Positions 17,209-26,374 of a DNA stretch of 64,000 nt are shown here, one piece after another (positions within the stretch are counted from its first letter, which is position 1; every line of letters begins with the position of its first letter). The notes beneath the pieces are model-generated. The model was given only the letters and a program-made list of their open reading frames with translations, made no database searches and was not told the origin of the DNA. The translations under genes and the position numbers were made by a program. Source of the stretch: Phocaeicola abscessus CCUG 55929 (GTDB taxonomy: Bacteria > Bacteroidota > Bacteroidia > Bacteroidales > Bacteroidaceae). Location of the stretch: assembly GCF_000312445.1 (NCBI RefSeq), contig NZ_HE997185.1:62001-126000 (forward strand), given 5' to 3'.

Positions 17209-18456
17209 TTATTCATAACGTATGGAACGTGCCGGATGAATATGCGCGATAAGATAAGACGGTCCGATAAGCATCAGCACCGAAATCGAGAACGTGCAAA
17301 TATTCAGGATGAGATATATCCAGAGATTCAACTCTATAGGTACATAAGCTACATAATACGTGGCCGGATCTAATCGGACCAGATGAAATTGAGACTGGAG
17401 GAAGCAAATAAACAACCCGGCGATGTTTCCGTAAAGCATTCCTCTCCCGATGAGAAATGCGGAGAAGTTTAAGAATATGGTTCTGATCGACCAGTCGTTG
17501 GCTCCGAGCGCCTTTAAAATTCCGATCATCGGCGTCCTTTCCAAGATAATGATCAGAAGCCCTGATATCATGGTAAAGCCGGCTACTCCGATCATCAGGA
17601 TGAGGATGATCCATACGTTCATGTCCAGCAAGCCTAACCAGGCAAATATGTCCGAATTCGCCTCTTCTACGGTCTGCGTATAATAAACGCCGCCGAACTT
17701 GTCGGTTTGAATATCCACTTTTTCGTGAATGGCATCCTTGATTGCGCTCAACCTGTCGTAATCGTCCACTTCAATTTCCACGCCGGACACTTGCTCCGTT
17801 TTCCATCGATTCAGTTTGTTCACCGTATACAAGTCGGTCACCAGGAAAAGATGATCGTAATTCGTGAAGTTCGTTTGATAAATGCCCGCAATCTCCAGTT
17901 TCCTCGCCCGGATATGTTCGTTTTCTATGTAATACGTGAGGATAGCATTCCCCACTTTCAGCCGTAAGCGATTGGCATTTGTTTTTGAGATAAGCACTTT
18001 CCGCGAAGAAGCCGTATCGCTGAACAGCGGTATCTCTCCCTCCAACAGATGCTTTTCCAGAAACTTCACGTCATAGTCCGCTGCAATCCCTTTCAAGACC
18101 ATTCCGGCGAAGTCGGAGTCGGTCATGATCATCCCCGGTTTGACGGAGTAGCGTTGCACATGTTTCACTCCCTTTATCGAATGCAACAGATGGATAAGAC
18201 TGTCGTTTATCACGATAGGCACCGCTTCGGAAGCGCCTTGTGCCTCAAAGTTCGATATATAAATATCCGACCCGATGCCTACTACTTTGTCGCGAACCTC
18301 ATGCTTAAACCCGATAACGACAGCTATGGAAACGATCATCACGGCAAGTCCGATAGCTATTCCCGCCATGGCAATACGTACGGCCGGTCGAGACACTTCC
18401 TTTCCGCCTTCGCTGCTATGATAAATCCTGCTTGCTATGAATAATTTCCAATTCAT
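17209..18456 (-). CDS. FtsX-like ABC transporter permease (LolC/LolE-type)
   Basis: A 415-residue inner-membrane protein. It has one N-terminal helix (VRIAMAGIAIGLAVMIVSIAVVIGF), a large periplasmic domain of about 230 residues, and three C-terminal helices including NVWIILILMIGVAGFTMISGLLIIILERTPMIGILKALGA, the FtsX/MacB permease block. The pattern fits the LolC/E lipoprotein-releasing group. No ATPase gene is beside it; a LolD-type partner would be elsewhere. The start at 18456 (MNWKLFIASRIYH) is chosen because a -7 box ends at 18478, so the upstream ATG at 18480 would fall inside the promoter. Confidence 0.82.
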   Translation of the reverse strand: MNWKLFIASRIYHSSEGGKEVSRPAVRIAMAGIAIGLAVMIVSIAVVIGFKHEVRDKVVGIGSDIYISNFEAQGASEAVPIVINDSLIHLLHSIKGVKHVQRYSVKPGMIMTDSDFAGMVLKGIAADYDVKFLEKHLLEGEIPLFSDTASSRKVLISKTNANRLRLKVGNAILTYYIENEHIRARKLEIAGIYQTNFTNYDHLFLVTDLYTVNKLNRWKTEQVSGVEIEVDDYDRLSAIKDAIHEKVDIQTDKFGGVYYTQTVEEANSDIFAWLGLLDMNVWIILILMIGVAGFTMISGLLIIILERTPMIGILKALGANDWSIRTIFLNFSAFLIGRGMLYGNIAGLFICFLQSQFHLVRLDPATYYVAYVPIELNLWIYLILNICTFSISVLMLIGPSYLIAHIHPARSIRYE

Positions 18457-18477
18457 CGTCATAGAGATTCGTGATTG

Positions 18478-18485
18478 CAAATATA
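18478..18485 (-). promoter_or_regulatory. -7 box of the LolC/E-type permease gene
   Basis: TATATTTG on the minus strand, 21 bases before the ATG at 18456. It excludes the longer reading from 18480. Confidence 0.6.
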
Positions 18486-18580
18486 CGATAATAACTGTAA
18501 AGGGTGGATAAAAAGATCTTCTTCGTTTTGTTTTATCGTTAATTTAAGAAAGAAAAAGTTGATCGGATAAATAAATGCAT

Positions 18581-18588
18581 TACCTTTG
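18581..18588 (+). promoter_or_regulatory. -7 box of the 18613 gene
   Basis: TACCTTTG, with GTTG 19 bases upstream as a likely -33 element. The ATG is 24 bases downstream. Confidence 0.6.
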
Positions 18589-18612
18589 TTTTGAAATAAA
18601 TTATGCAGATTT

Positions 18613-19848
18613 ATGAATCTATACCTCATTATATTTCAACATATCCCTTTTAAAAGAGAAAAAGTATACGAGGAACATCAGGAACTATTCGAAGAGATTG
18701 AAAAGTATTTTAAACTCTACCTCGTTCCACTCAATAAAATCGACAAAATCCCCGCAGAAGAATACAAGATGGCCTTCATTGCAACTTCGAGAGTGGAGAA
18801 TATCATCACCCAATACTTCGACGATCTGCCTTATCCCATCCATCTCTTATGCGACGGGCAGCAAGGCTCTTTAACCGCTGCGTTGGAAGTTTCTACCTGG
18901 ATCCGCAATAAGGGAATGAAAGTACACCTCATTCACGGCACGACGCAAACGATGGTCAAACAGCTTCTCGACCATCATTGGGTTTTTGCAGCCCGCCGGG
19001 AGATCAAGACAAAACGAATCGGGGTGATCGGCTTTCCTTCTCCGTGGATTATCGCAAGCAATGTGGATTACCTGATGACCAAACGTCGCTTGGGCATCGA
19101 ACTCGTCAATATCGATCCCAAACAAGTCTTGAATCTGTACGATAAAGTAACCGACGATGAAATCGGTCCGATGGCCACTCAATTTGTCAATGATGCGGCG
19201 GAGTATCACGAAGGGGATCCGGATGCACTTTTGAAAGGCATGCGCTTATACAAAGCCTTGAAACTGCTTGCGGAGCACAATCAGCTGCATGCCCTGACCT
19301 TCGCCTCTTCGCCGATGCTCGACAAAATCAATATTACGGGTAATGTGGCCGCCTCACTTTTAAATAACGAAGGAATCATTACGGCTTGCGAAGGTGACTT
19401 GCAATCGGTAGTGACCATGATGGTGGCTAAAATTCTGACCGGTCAGTCGAGTTTTATGGGAAACGTCTCGTTTCTGAATGAAGAAGAGAACACATTCGTT
19501 ATTTCTCATTCGAGCATACCAACTTCCATGACCGAACGTTACCACATTCGCAATGAGGCGAGTACCGAGAAAGGGATTGCCATACAAGGCGTCCTCAATA
19601 AGCAGGAAGTGACGGTGCTGAAATGCGGAGGTGAGTGTTTAGACGAGTATTTCGTCTCGCGCGGGAAAATCATCGACAATACCGAATTGCCATTCATCGG
19701 ACGCACGCAGCTTTGCGTCCAGATGCAAAAGTCGATCGGCTATTTCTATTCGTGCAATTTGGGCAATCATCACATCCTCCTGACGGGTGATCACGTGCAG
19801 GTAATCAAGGAGTTCATGCAGCTGTACGAAAGCAAATCCGTATACTGA
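18613..19848 (+). CDS. L-fucose/L-arabinose isomerase-fold protein
   Basis: The 411-residue protein matches the overall pattern of the FucI/AraA superfamily. An N-terminal Rossmann-like half has IHLLCDGQQGSLTAALEVSTWIRNKG. The C-terminal half contains ITACEGDLQSVVTMMVAKILTGQSSFMGNVSFLNEEENTFVISHSS, where the Glu and Asp of CEGD and the following EEEN-H correspond to the metal-binding region of fucose isomerases. Whether it isomerises a free sugar is not shown, and no sugar catabolic genes lie beside it. A DUF4494 gene and a PLP protein follow. Confidence 0.65.
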   Translation: MNLYLIIFQHIPFKREKVYEEHQELFEEIEKYFKLYLVPLNKIDKIPAEEYKMAFIATSRVENIITQYFDDLPYPIHLLCDGQQGSLTAALEVSTWIRNKGMKVHLIHGTTQTMVKQLLDHHWVFAARREIKTKRIGVIGFPSPWIIASNVDYLMTKRRLGIELVNIDPKQVLNLYDKVTDDEIGPMATQFVNDAAEYHEGDPDALLKGMRLYKALKLLAEHNQLHALTFASSPMLDKINITGNVAASLLNNEGIITACEGDLQSVVTMMVAKILTGQSSFMGNVSFLNEEENTFVISHSSIPTSMTERYHIRNEASTEKGIAIQGVLNKQEVTVLKCGGECLDEYFVSRGKIIDNTELPFIGRTQLCVQMQKSIGYFYSCNLGNHHILLTGDHVQVIKEFMQLYESKSVY

Positions 19849-19922
19849 AACTGTCTTTCGGCACATGACGAAATTACTCGAGATGTTTCCATAAAAAACT
19901 GTTCCGACTTGGGAATTTTGGT

Positions 19923-19930
19923 TATCTTTG
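19923..19930 (+). promoter_or_regulatory. -7 box of the DUF4494 gene
   Basis: TATCTTTG. The ATG at 19928 overlaps this box, which fixes the true start at 19958. Confidence 0.6.
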
Positions 19931-19957
19931 CCTCGCTTTAATGAAATAGAAAAGAAA

Positions 19958-20431
19958 ATGGAATCGAATTGGTTTGAATGCAAAGTACGCTATGAAAAAA
20001 TCATGGAGAACGGCATGAATAAAAAAGTTACCGAACCGTATCTTGTCGATGCGCTGAGTTTCACGGAGGCGGAAGCACGTATCATCGAAGAAATCTCTCC
20101 GTACATCAGCGGCGAGTTCACGGTTTCGGACATAAAAAGAGCGAATTATACGGAGTTGTTCTCCTCAGAAGAAGAAACCGCCGATCGCTGGTTTAAAGTA
20201 AAGCTACTATTCGTTGCCTTAGACGAGAAGAGCGGTGCGGAAAAGAAAACGACGAGCTACGTATTGGTGCAAGCGGGCGACCTACGCGATGCGGTAAAAA
20301 AACTGGACGAAGGAATGAAAAGTACGATGGCCGATTACGTAATCGCTTCGGTCGCCGAGACACCCCTCATGGATGTCTATCCTTTTAAAGTTGAAAAGCC
20401 GGAATTCACAGACGTGGATACGGCGAATTGA
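19958..20431 (+). CDS. DUF4494 domain protein
   Basis: A 157-residue cytoplasmic protein beginning MESNWFECKVRYEKIMENGMNKKVTEPYLVDALSFTEAEARIIEE, the conserved start of DUF4494, a Bacteroidetes family of unknown function. It is acidic and mixed alpha/beta, with no signal peptide or membrane helix. An upstream in-frame ATG at 19928 is rejected because it overlaps the -7 box. It precedes the YggS-type gene by 30 bases. Confidence 0.8.
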   Translation: MESNWFECKVRYEKIMENGMNKKVTEPYLVDALSFTEAEARIIEEISPYISGEFTVSDIKRANYTELFSSEEETADRWFKVKLLFVALDEKSGAEKKTTSYVLVQAGDLRDAVKKLDEGMKSTMADYVIASVAETPLMDVYPFKVEKPEFTDVDTAN

Positions 20432-20461
20432 ATCTCCATGATGACAACAGCGTGAAACAAA

Positions 20462-21136
20462 ATGATGAACATTGAGTCGACCATCGGAGAAATCCGAAAC
20501 GAATTGCCGGAACGCGTCCGCTTGGTGGCGGTTTCGAAGTTCCATCCGAACGAAATGATTATGGAGGCGTATCGCGCCGGTCAACGAATCTTCGGGGAAA
20601 ACCACGTGCAAGAGGTGACTCGGAAATATGAAACGCTTCCCAAAGACATCGAATGGCATTTCATCGGCCATTTACAGACAAACAAAGTTAAATACATCGT
20701 TCCCTTCGTATCCCTGATTCATGGAGTGGATACGTTCAAGTTGTTGAAAGAGATCGATAAACAGGCGGCGAAGTGCGATCGCATCGTCGCATGCCTTTTA
20801 CAGATCCGTATTGCGAAGGAAGAAACGAAATTCGGCTTTAGCTTCGACGAGTGCAGGGAGCTGTTGGAGCACGGCGAATGGAATTTGATGAAACACGTCG
20901 ATTTGCGCGGTATGATGGGGATGGCCACTTATACGGACGACAAGGTGGAAATTCGAAATGAATTTCACTCGCTGAAAACCTTCTTTGACGAAATCAAAGG
21001 AACGTACTTCAGGGATGACGACCGGTTTAAAGAAATCTCGATGGGAATGACTCATGATTATCCCCTCGCTATACAGGAGGGAAGCACTCTTGTCCGCATC
21101 GGTACGAAGATCTTTGGAGAACGGATTTACCATTGA
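20462..21136 (+). CDS. YggS-family pyridoxal phosphate homeostasis protein
   Basis: A single-domain alanine-racemase-fold PLP protein (YggS/PROSC/PLPBP), thought to balance PLP and amino-acid pools rather than catalyse a known reaction. The 224-residue sequence has the PLP-lysine motif LVAVSKFHPNE near residues 21-31, RIFGENHVQE, WHFIGHLQTNK, GMMGMATY and the C-terminal phosphate-binding block SMGMTHDYPLAIQEGSTLVRIGTKIFGER. All are intact. It probably shares a transcript with DUF4494. The start is ATG at 20462, with a second ATG immediately after it. Confidence 0.92.
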   Translation: MMNIESTIGEIRNELPERVRLVAVSKFHPNEMIMEAYRAGQRIFGENHVQEVTRKYETLPKDIEWHFIGHLQTNKVKYIVPFVSLIHGVDTFKLLKEIDKQAAKCDRIVACLLQIRIAKEETKFGFSFDECRELLEHGEWNLMKHVDLRGMMGMATYTDDKVEIRNEFHSLKTFFDEIKGTYFRDDDRFKEISMGMTHDYPLAIQEGSTLVRIGTKIFGERIYH

Positions 21137-21275
21137 CGTTTCCGTAAGGAAAGCAAAAGAATTCCCGTCGAAGTGTTCGCTGATGCCGGAGCGAATTGGA
21201 ATGATTGCAGACTCTTATTAATTTCCTGATTTCTGTTCCTTTTTTCAGTATTGCAGCAAATAGGCATGCATTTTA

Positions 21276-21306
21276 TTTGGCAGGTGTGTACAAAAACGTA
21301 TATTTG
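21276..21306 (+). promoter_or_regulatory. Full consensus promoter of the acyl-CoA ligase gene
   Basis: TTTG (21276-21279), a 19-base spacer, then TATATTTG (21299-21306). This is one of the best matches to the Bacteroidetes consensus in the window. The leader is about 38 bases. Confidence 0.8.
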
Positions 21307-21349
21307 CACAGTCAAAAAAGATTTGTGCAAATATTAAGATCTCAAATAA

Positions 21350-23011
21350 ATGAAAGAAAGTTATATTGCTCGAATCGAGGAGAGCATCAAGGATAATTGG
21401 GATTTGGATGCGCTCACCGATTATAAAGGGGCAACATTACAATACAAGGATGTAGCCAGAAAGATTGAGAAGCTCCATATCGTTTTTCAGGAAATGGGTA
21501 TACAGCCGGGAGACAAGATTGCCGTTTGCGGTAAAAACAGTTCGCATTGGGGAGTAACGTTTCTGGCGACAATCACGTACGGAGCCGTAATCGTACCTAT
21601 CCTTCACGAATTTAAAGCCGATAATATCCATACTATCGTCAATCATTCGGAAGCGAAGTTGCTCTTCGTCGGCGATCAGGTATGGGAGAACCTCAATGAA
21701 AACGTCATGCCTCGTTTGGAGGGAATCATTCTGATGAACGATTTCACCATCATCATCTCTCGCTCGACGAAATTAGACTATGCACGCGATCATCTGAACG
21801 AACTCTTCGGCAAGAAATTCCCGCGAAATTTCCGAAAACAGCACATCAGTTATTACAAGGATCAACCGGAGGAATTGGCAGTAATCAATTACACCTCGGG
21901 CACCACCAGCAATTCGAAAGGGGTGATGATTCCTTACCGCGCCCTCTGGTCCAATCTGATGTTTGCGCGCGGCGTGCTGAACATGAAGCCGGGGGATAAA
22001 CTGGTTTCCATCCTTCCGATGGCTCACATGTACGGGCTGGCTTTCGAATTTCTTTATGAGGTTTGCGGAGGGTGTCACATCTATTTTCTGACCCGCATTC
22101 CGAGTCCGAAAATCATTTTCGATGCATTCAACGAAGTCAAACCCAATTTGGTGGTGGCAGTACCTTTGATCATCGAGAAGATCATCAAGAAAAACGTACT
22201 GCCTAAATTGGAGACACCGGCGGCGAAGTTCCTGATGAAGATCCCGATCGTCAACGACAAAATTAAATCGAAAGTGCGTGAAGGAGTGATCAATGCTTTC
22301 GGAGGACGGTTTCATGAAATCATCATCGGCGGAGCGCCTTTTAACAAAGAGATCGAGGTGTTCTTGAAGAGTATAGACTTCCCCTATACGGTAGGCTACG
22401 GAATGACGGAATGTGCACCAATTATCTCTTACGAAGATTGGACGAAATTTAAGTTAGGTTCTTGCGGGAAAGCTGCTCCGCGGATGGAAATCAAGATCGA
22501 CAGCAGCGATCCGCACCAGATAGTGGGAGAGATTCTTTGTCGAGGCATGAATGTCATGCTTGGATACTACAAAAGTCCGGAAGCGACCCAAGCCATTCTC
22601 GATAAAGACGGCTGGCTGCATACGGGCGATTTGGGTATCGTGGACGAAGAAGGCAATCTGACCATCAGAGGAAGGAGCAAAAATCTTATTTTAGGCCCGT
22701 CCGGGCAAAATATCTACCCTGAAGAGATAGAAGAACGATTGAATAATCTGCCTTATGTAGCGGAGAGTTTGGTCATCCAACAGGCGGACGGAAAATTGGC
22801 TGCCTTGATATACCCGGATTTCGATACCGTCGGCTCTCAGAATTTTTCCGAACAAGAATTGATTCAGGTAATGGAAGAAAATCGCATTCAACTCAACCAG
22901 ATGATTCCTTCTTATTCCGCCATTTCGACGATAAAGATCTATCCTGAAGAATTTGAGAAGACTCCGAAGAAAAGCATCAAGCGCTTTCTGTATCAAGACG
23001 TTATTTCATGA
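21350..23011 (+). CDS. AMP-forming long-chain fatty acid-CoA ligase
   Basis: A 553-residue adenylate-forming enzyme that activates a fatty acid with ATP and CoA. It has the P-loop-like A3 motif INYTSGTTSNSKGVMIPY near residues 180-197, VGYGMTECAPIISYEDW (A5), WLHTGDLGIVDEEGNLTIRGRSKNLILGPSGQNIYPEEIEE (A7-A8), and the C-terminal lysine in KTPKKSIKRFLY (A10). It begins with an intact AMP-binding domain and has no carrier domain, so a free acyl-CoA ligase is likely; the chain length is not decided. Its stop overlaps the next start (ATGA), so the surface-repeat gene is probably co-translated with it. Confidence 0.88.
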   Translation: MKESYIARIEESIKDNWDLDALTDYKGATLQYKDVARKIEKLHIVFQEMGIQPGDKIAVCGKNSSHWGVTFLATITYGAVIVPILHEFKADNIHTIVNHSEAKLLFVGDQVWENLNENVMPRLEGIILMNDFTIIISRSTKLDYARDHLNELFGKKFPRNFRKQHISYYKDQPEELAVINYTSGTTSNSKGVMIPYRALWSNLMFARGVLNMKPGDKLVSILPMAHMYGLAFEFLYEVCGGCHIYFLTRIPSPKIIFDAFNEVKPNLVVAVPLIIEKIIKKNVLPKLETPAAKFLMKIPIVNDKIKSKVREGVINAFGGRFHEIIIGGAPFNKEIEVFLKSIDFPYTVGYGMTECAPIISYEDWTKFKLGSCGKAAPRMEIKIDSSDPHQIVGEILCRGMNVMLGYYKSPEATQAILDKDGWLHTGDLGIVDEEGNLTIRGRSKNLILGPSGQNIYPEEIEERLNNLPYVAESLVIQQADGKLAALIYPDFDTVGSQNFSEQELIQVMEENRIQLNQMIPSYSAISTIKIYPEEFEKTPKKSIKRFLYQDVIS

Positions 23012-24402
23012 AAGCGTACAAACACATCGTACTGCTTGTCACGTTGGCCTGTTGCACTCTCTACGACGCTCCCGCCTTTGCACAGGATAAGGTCAGAAAC
23101 CAGAAGAACAGCCCTAATCTCTCACTCAACATCACGGACTCGAACGGGCCGGCGAGGACGTCGTACTTCAATATGGGCTTTATGACCAATCTGCCTCAAT
23201 TGAAAGGAGTGGGCGTCAATGTTCTGTCGAGCATCATCCACCGCAAGATGGTGGGGTTACAAGTTACGGGGGCGGCGAATATGATCGGAATCGACGCGAC
23301 CGGACTTCAAATCGCCGGAATAGCCAATGTGGCGGGAAGAGACCTAAACGGGCTTCAAATAAGCGGACTGATGAACGTAGCGGGCAATGACTTGAACGGC
23401 ATCCAAGCCTCTGCAATAGGGAATATCGGTGGACGAAGTGCAAAAGGCGTCTCTATCGGGGGCTTGATAAATATAGCCGGTCGGCGTACCGAAGCTCTTC
23501 AGATAGCCGGATTGGCCAATATCGCAGGTGACGAGATGAACGGAGCCATGATAAGCGGACTGATCAATGTTTCGGGCAACGGAATGAAAGGCGTTCTACT
23601 TACCGCTTTGATGAACATTAACGGCGGAACAGCCTGCGGATTGCAAATAGCTGGCATAGGCAATGTTACGGAGCATCCGAAAGGCATGCAACTTGCGGGA
23701 ATAAGTAATATCGCTACCGATAGGGTTACAGGATTTCAATTGTCAGGAGCCCTTAATATCGCTATCGAAACGGAAAAGGCCTTTCAATTGTCGGGTATTG
23801 CAAATGTAACCAATCGGCATCTGCATGGCGTACAGTTGTCGCTGGGAAACTATGCCGGCGGTCTTTACGGCACGCAAATCGGCTTATTGAATCTTTGCGG
23901 AGGTAACGTTCGCGGCGTGCAGATAGGTTTGATCAATCACAGTAAAGATACGACAACGATCAAGATCGGCTTGGTCAATGTAAATCCGAGGACACGCATT
24001 CAGATGCTCGCTTACGGCGGAACGCGCAGCAAAACGAATTTGGCAGTCCGTTTCCTCAATCATTACACTTATACCATGTTGGGTATAGGGACACATTACG
24101 TAGGATGGAATGAAAAGTTTTCCGGATGTCTCTTCTATCGAGCGGGCCTTTATTTTCCTATAAGAAAGAAAATCGCTCTGAGCAGCGATTTGGGATACTA
24201 TCATATTGAAACTTTCGGTAATAAAAAGACAGAAATGCCGAAACGGATGTATGCCGTACAACCTCGCTTGAATGTCGAATGTCTGATCGGCCGCAAACTT
24301 TCTCTATTCGTCTCGGGAGGCTATAGTTGGACGCGTCACTACGATCGGAACAAAACATATGAACACAAACCGCTTGTAGAATGGGGCGTCGTTCTTTTCT
24401 AA
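23008..24402 (+). CDS. Surface protein of 16-residue repeats (LA_2272-like)
   Basis: The 464-residue product has a signal peptide (LLVTLACCTLYDAPAFAQ). From about residue 80 to 330 it has some 15 tandem repeats of mostly 16 residues, for example GLQIAGIANVAGRDLN, GLQISGLMNVAGNDLN, ALQIAGLANIAGDEMN and GVQIGLINHSKDTTT. The regular hydrophobic-glycine-asparagine spacing suggests a beta-solenoid. The C-terminal 130 residues look like outer-membrane beta strands (FSGCLFYRAGLYFPIRKKIALSSDLGYYHIE to VEWGVVLF, ending in Phe). I associate this with the LA_2272 surface-repeat family, whose function is unknown. It is translationally coupled to the acyl-CoA ligase. Confidence 0.75.
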   Translation: MKAYKHIVLLVTLACCTLYDAPAFAQDKVRNQKNSPNLSLNITDSNGPARTSYFNMGFMTNLPQLKGVGVNVLSSIIHRKMVGLQVTGAANMIGIDATGLQIAGIANVAGRDLNGLQISGLMNVAGNDLNGIQASAIGNIGGRSAKGVSIGGLINIAGRRTEALQIAGLANIAGDEMNGAMISGLINVSGNGMKGVLLTALMNINGGTACGLQIAGIGNVTEHPKGMQLAGISNIATDRVTGFQLSGALNIAIETEKAFQLSGIANVTNRHLHGVQLSLGNYAGGLYGTQIGLLNLCGGNVRGVQIGLINHSKDTTTIKIGLVNVNPRTRIQMLAYGGTRSKTNLAVRFLNHYTYTMLGIGTHYVGWNEKFSGCLFYRAGLYFPIRKKIALSSDLGYYHIETFGNKKTEMPKRMYAVQPRLNVECLIGRKLSLFVSGGYSWTRHYDRNKTYEHKPLVEWGVVLF

Positions 24403-24420
24403 TCTGTTAGAAGAATCTTC

Positions 24421-24451
24421 CGGAAACGAACCACCTGTTTTGTCGCTTCCG
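24421..24451. terminator. Possible hairpin between convergent genes
   Basis: CGGAAACGA pairs with TCGCTTCCG (one A-C mismatch) around a 13-base loop in the 127-base gap. There is no T-run, so the call is weak. Confidence 0.3.
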
Positions 24452-24529
24452 TTAAGATCAAGGTTAAATCATTCGGTTTCGCTTCGGCAGCAGCTGGGAA
24501 AAGTTCTCAGTAATCGACGAGCTTTCTAT

Positions 24530-25732
24530 TCATTTTCGGTCGAACCAAATCTTCTTTACTTTATGTCTGATAGCCATCCCATTGAACAACGAAACGAAAG
24601 CGAATAGGCTGATGCCGACCGTCAGCATCGCTTTTACGCCTTCGGTGCCCAATCGAGGAAACGTTTCGTTTAACATTCCAACATAATAGGTACGAACGAT
24701 AAGCACCGAAATCACGGCGACGATCAAGACGAATGCATTCAATAGCACGGTTAATAATTGATAAGGATAGGAGACTCGTACGGGGTGGTAACCGAGCAAC
24801 AGCAGATTCTCTAACTTGGCCGTGTTCTTCTGCAACAAAAGAAATATGCTCAACATAAGCACGTAGAAGGAAAGCAAACTGATTATCGAGCCTATTGTCA
24901 ACACAATGCCGACAACGATCTTTAAAAACCAGGTTGTCTTACCCATATCCAGCTTATCGGATGCTGTTTCATAGCCTTTCTTTTGGATGAATCGGGCAAT
25001 TTGTTCATCGGCAGAGTTGTTCACTTCGAGAATCAGTCTCGACGGATACTGCTTTTTATCCGAAGCATAGCGAGCATTCGCCCATTGCATGAAAGTTTCG
25101 GGGACGAGAATCGTATTCAAACGAGTAGAGAAGCCGACGATCTTCCCTCTATAATCGTCCGACTTGCCGTTTCCACTGATACGAATAATCAGGTTGGCCA
25201 GCTTCAATAGTTCTTCAGTCAGCTGCGGAAGGTTTCTGCTCTTGGCGAAGCCAAAGTTATACAGGTGGAGGTAATCGCGGGGAAGAATAATCGCAATTTC
25301 CGAAGACGACGGACGGAAGGTCCATTCATCTTTTTCTACATCGATAAATGTGTCGGGTACGGATTCAAAGAATAAGGCTGTCGACATTTGTATCCCTATT
25401 CGCTTATCACCTATCCCAGCGGAAACATTGAACTGGGACGAAGTGAATTCTCCTATTTGCCGGACGAACGCCTGCGCTTTCAATTCCTCCATGTCTTCCT
25501 TCGAGAAGCCGGATTTATTCCCTAACAACGAGCCGATGGTATTTACAGGCTTACTGATTATCAGATAATCTTTCTTCATGAAACCGTCGGCTTGCGTAAA
25601 TACGGGCGAGACATCCGTATAAAATTGTATGCTTAACAGCACGATGAACATGCCGCAGAAATTTGCCAAGGAAAAACCAATCAATTGCGGTACGCTGATG
25701 TGCGTGTACAGTAACTTCCAAACCAAGCTCAT
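24530..25732 (-). CDS. ABC transporter permease, FtsX/MacB-like
   Basis: A 400-residue inner-membrane protein. It has an N-terminal helix (LIGFSLANFCGMFIVLLSIQFYT), a soluble periplasmic domain of about 230 residues, and three C-terminal helices (IVVGIVLTIGSIISLLSFYVLMLSIFLLLQ, LLTVLLNAFVLIVAVISVLIV, MLTVGISLFAFVSLF). This is the topology of MacB/FtsX permeases, which drive periplasmic processes rather than classical transport. It overlaps the preceding ATPase gene by 4 bases, so the two are surely partners. The substrate is unknown. The DUF4836 lipoprotein directly upstream is a candidate partner. Confidence 0.78.
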   Translation of the reverse strand: MSLVWKLLYTHISVPQLIGFSLANFCGMFIVLLSIQFYTDVSPVFTQADGFMKKDYLIISKPVNTIGSLLGNKSGFSKEDMEELKAQAFVRQIGEFTSSQFNVSAGIGDKRIGIQMSTALFFESVPDTFIDVEKDEWTFRPSSSEIAIILPRDYLHLYNFGFAKSRNLPQLTEELLKLANLIIRISGNGKSDDYRGKIVGFSTRLNTILVPETFMQWANARYASDKKQYPSRLILEVNNSADEQIARFIQKKGYETASDKLDMGKTTWFLKIVVGIVLTIGSIISLLSFYVLMLSIFLLLQKNTAKLENLLLLGYHPVRVSYPYQLLTVLLNAFVLIVAVISVLIVRTYYVGMLNETFPRLGTEGVKAMLTVGISLFAFVSLFNGMAIRHKVKKIWFDRK

Positions 25733-26373
25733 AACCGTAACGTTTTACTATAATCCAACGACAAATGCTTGCCTATCGACGTAAGGATGAGGCCTGCACC
25801 ATGTTTTCGCACTTCGTCTCGAAGAATCTGCGACATTATCCGCACGTTCTCTTCGTCCAAATGGCTGATCGGTTCGTCTAAAAAAATAAAGTCGAACGGT
25901 TGACATAGGGCGCGGATAAAAGCCACACGTTGTTGTTGTCCCCAAGAGAGCGTTTCTACCTTCGCGTTACGCTTATCGGCAATGCCCAAACGGTCGAACC
26001 ACTCTTCAAGTTCATGTTCGTATCGGTAATGTGTCAACGCATTCTTCAACTTTATATTCTCCCATGTGGTAAGTTCCGGAAATAAACGTAGTTCTTGAAA
26101 GAGGATGCTCAAAGAAGATTTGCGCACTTTTACCCAATCGTCGATCTTGAGCATGCGAATGTCTTGATGATCGAAAGCAATTGTACCTTGATAATCGTTT
26201 CGATAACCGTAGATATAGCTGCACAACGAGGATTTGCCTGCGCCGGAGACGGCTTCAAGCATATAAAATTCCCCTTTTTTGAATTCGACGATCTGATTCC
26301 ATACTTCCGATCGAAGCTCGGAACGATCCTGAAACACATGAGGAATGATTTGCTTCAGACGAATGACATCCAT
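25729..26373 (-). CDS. ABC transporter ATP-binding protein
   Basis: A 214-residue ATPase. Walker A is AVSGAGKSSLCSYIYG near residues 39-54, the Q-loop LSILFQELRLF, the signature SWGQQQRVAFIRAL (SWGQQ in place of LSGGQ), Walker B DFIFLDEPISHLDE, and the switch position is LILTSIGKH. The altered signature and a switch region without the usual T-H order are worth noting, but Walker motifs are intact. It is encoded one base after the DUF4836 gene and overlaps the permease start by ATGA. Confidence 0.85.
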   Translation of the reverse strand: MDVIRLKQIIPHVFQDRSELRSEVWNQIVEFKKGEFYMLEAVSGAGKSSLCSYIYGYRNDYQGTIAFDHQDIRMLKIDDWVKVRKSSLSILFQELRLFPELTTWENIKLKNALTHYRYEHELEEWFDRLGIADKRNAKVETLSWGQQQRVAFIRALCQPFDFIFLDEPISHLDEENVRIMSQILRDEVRKHGAGLILTSIGKHLSLDYSKTLRL

Positions 26374-26374
26374 A

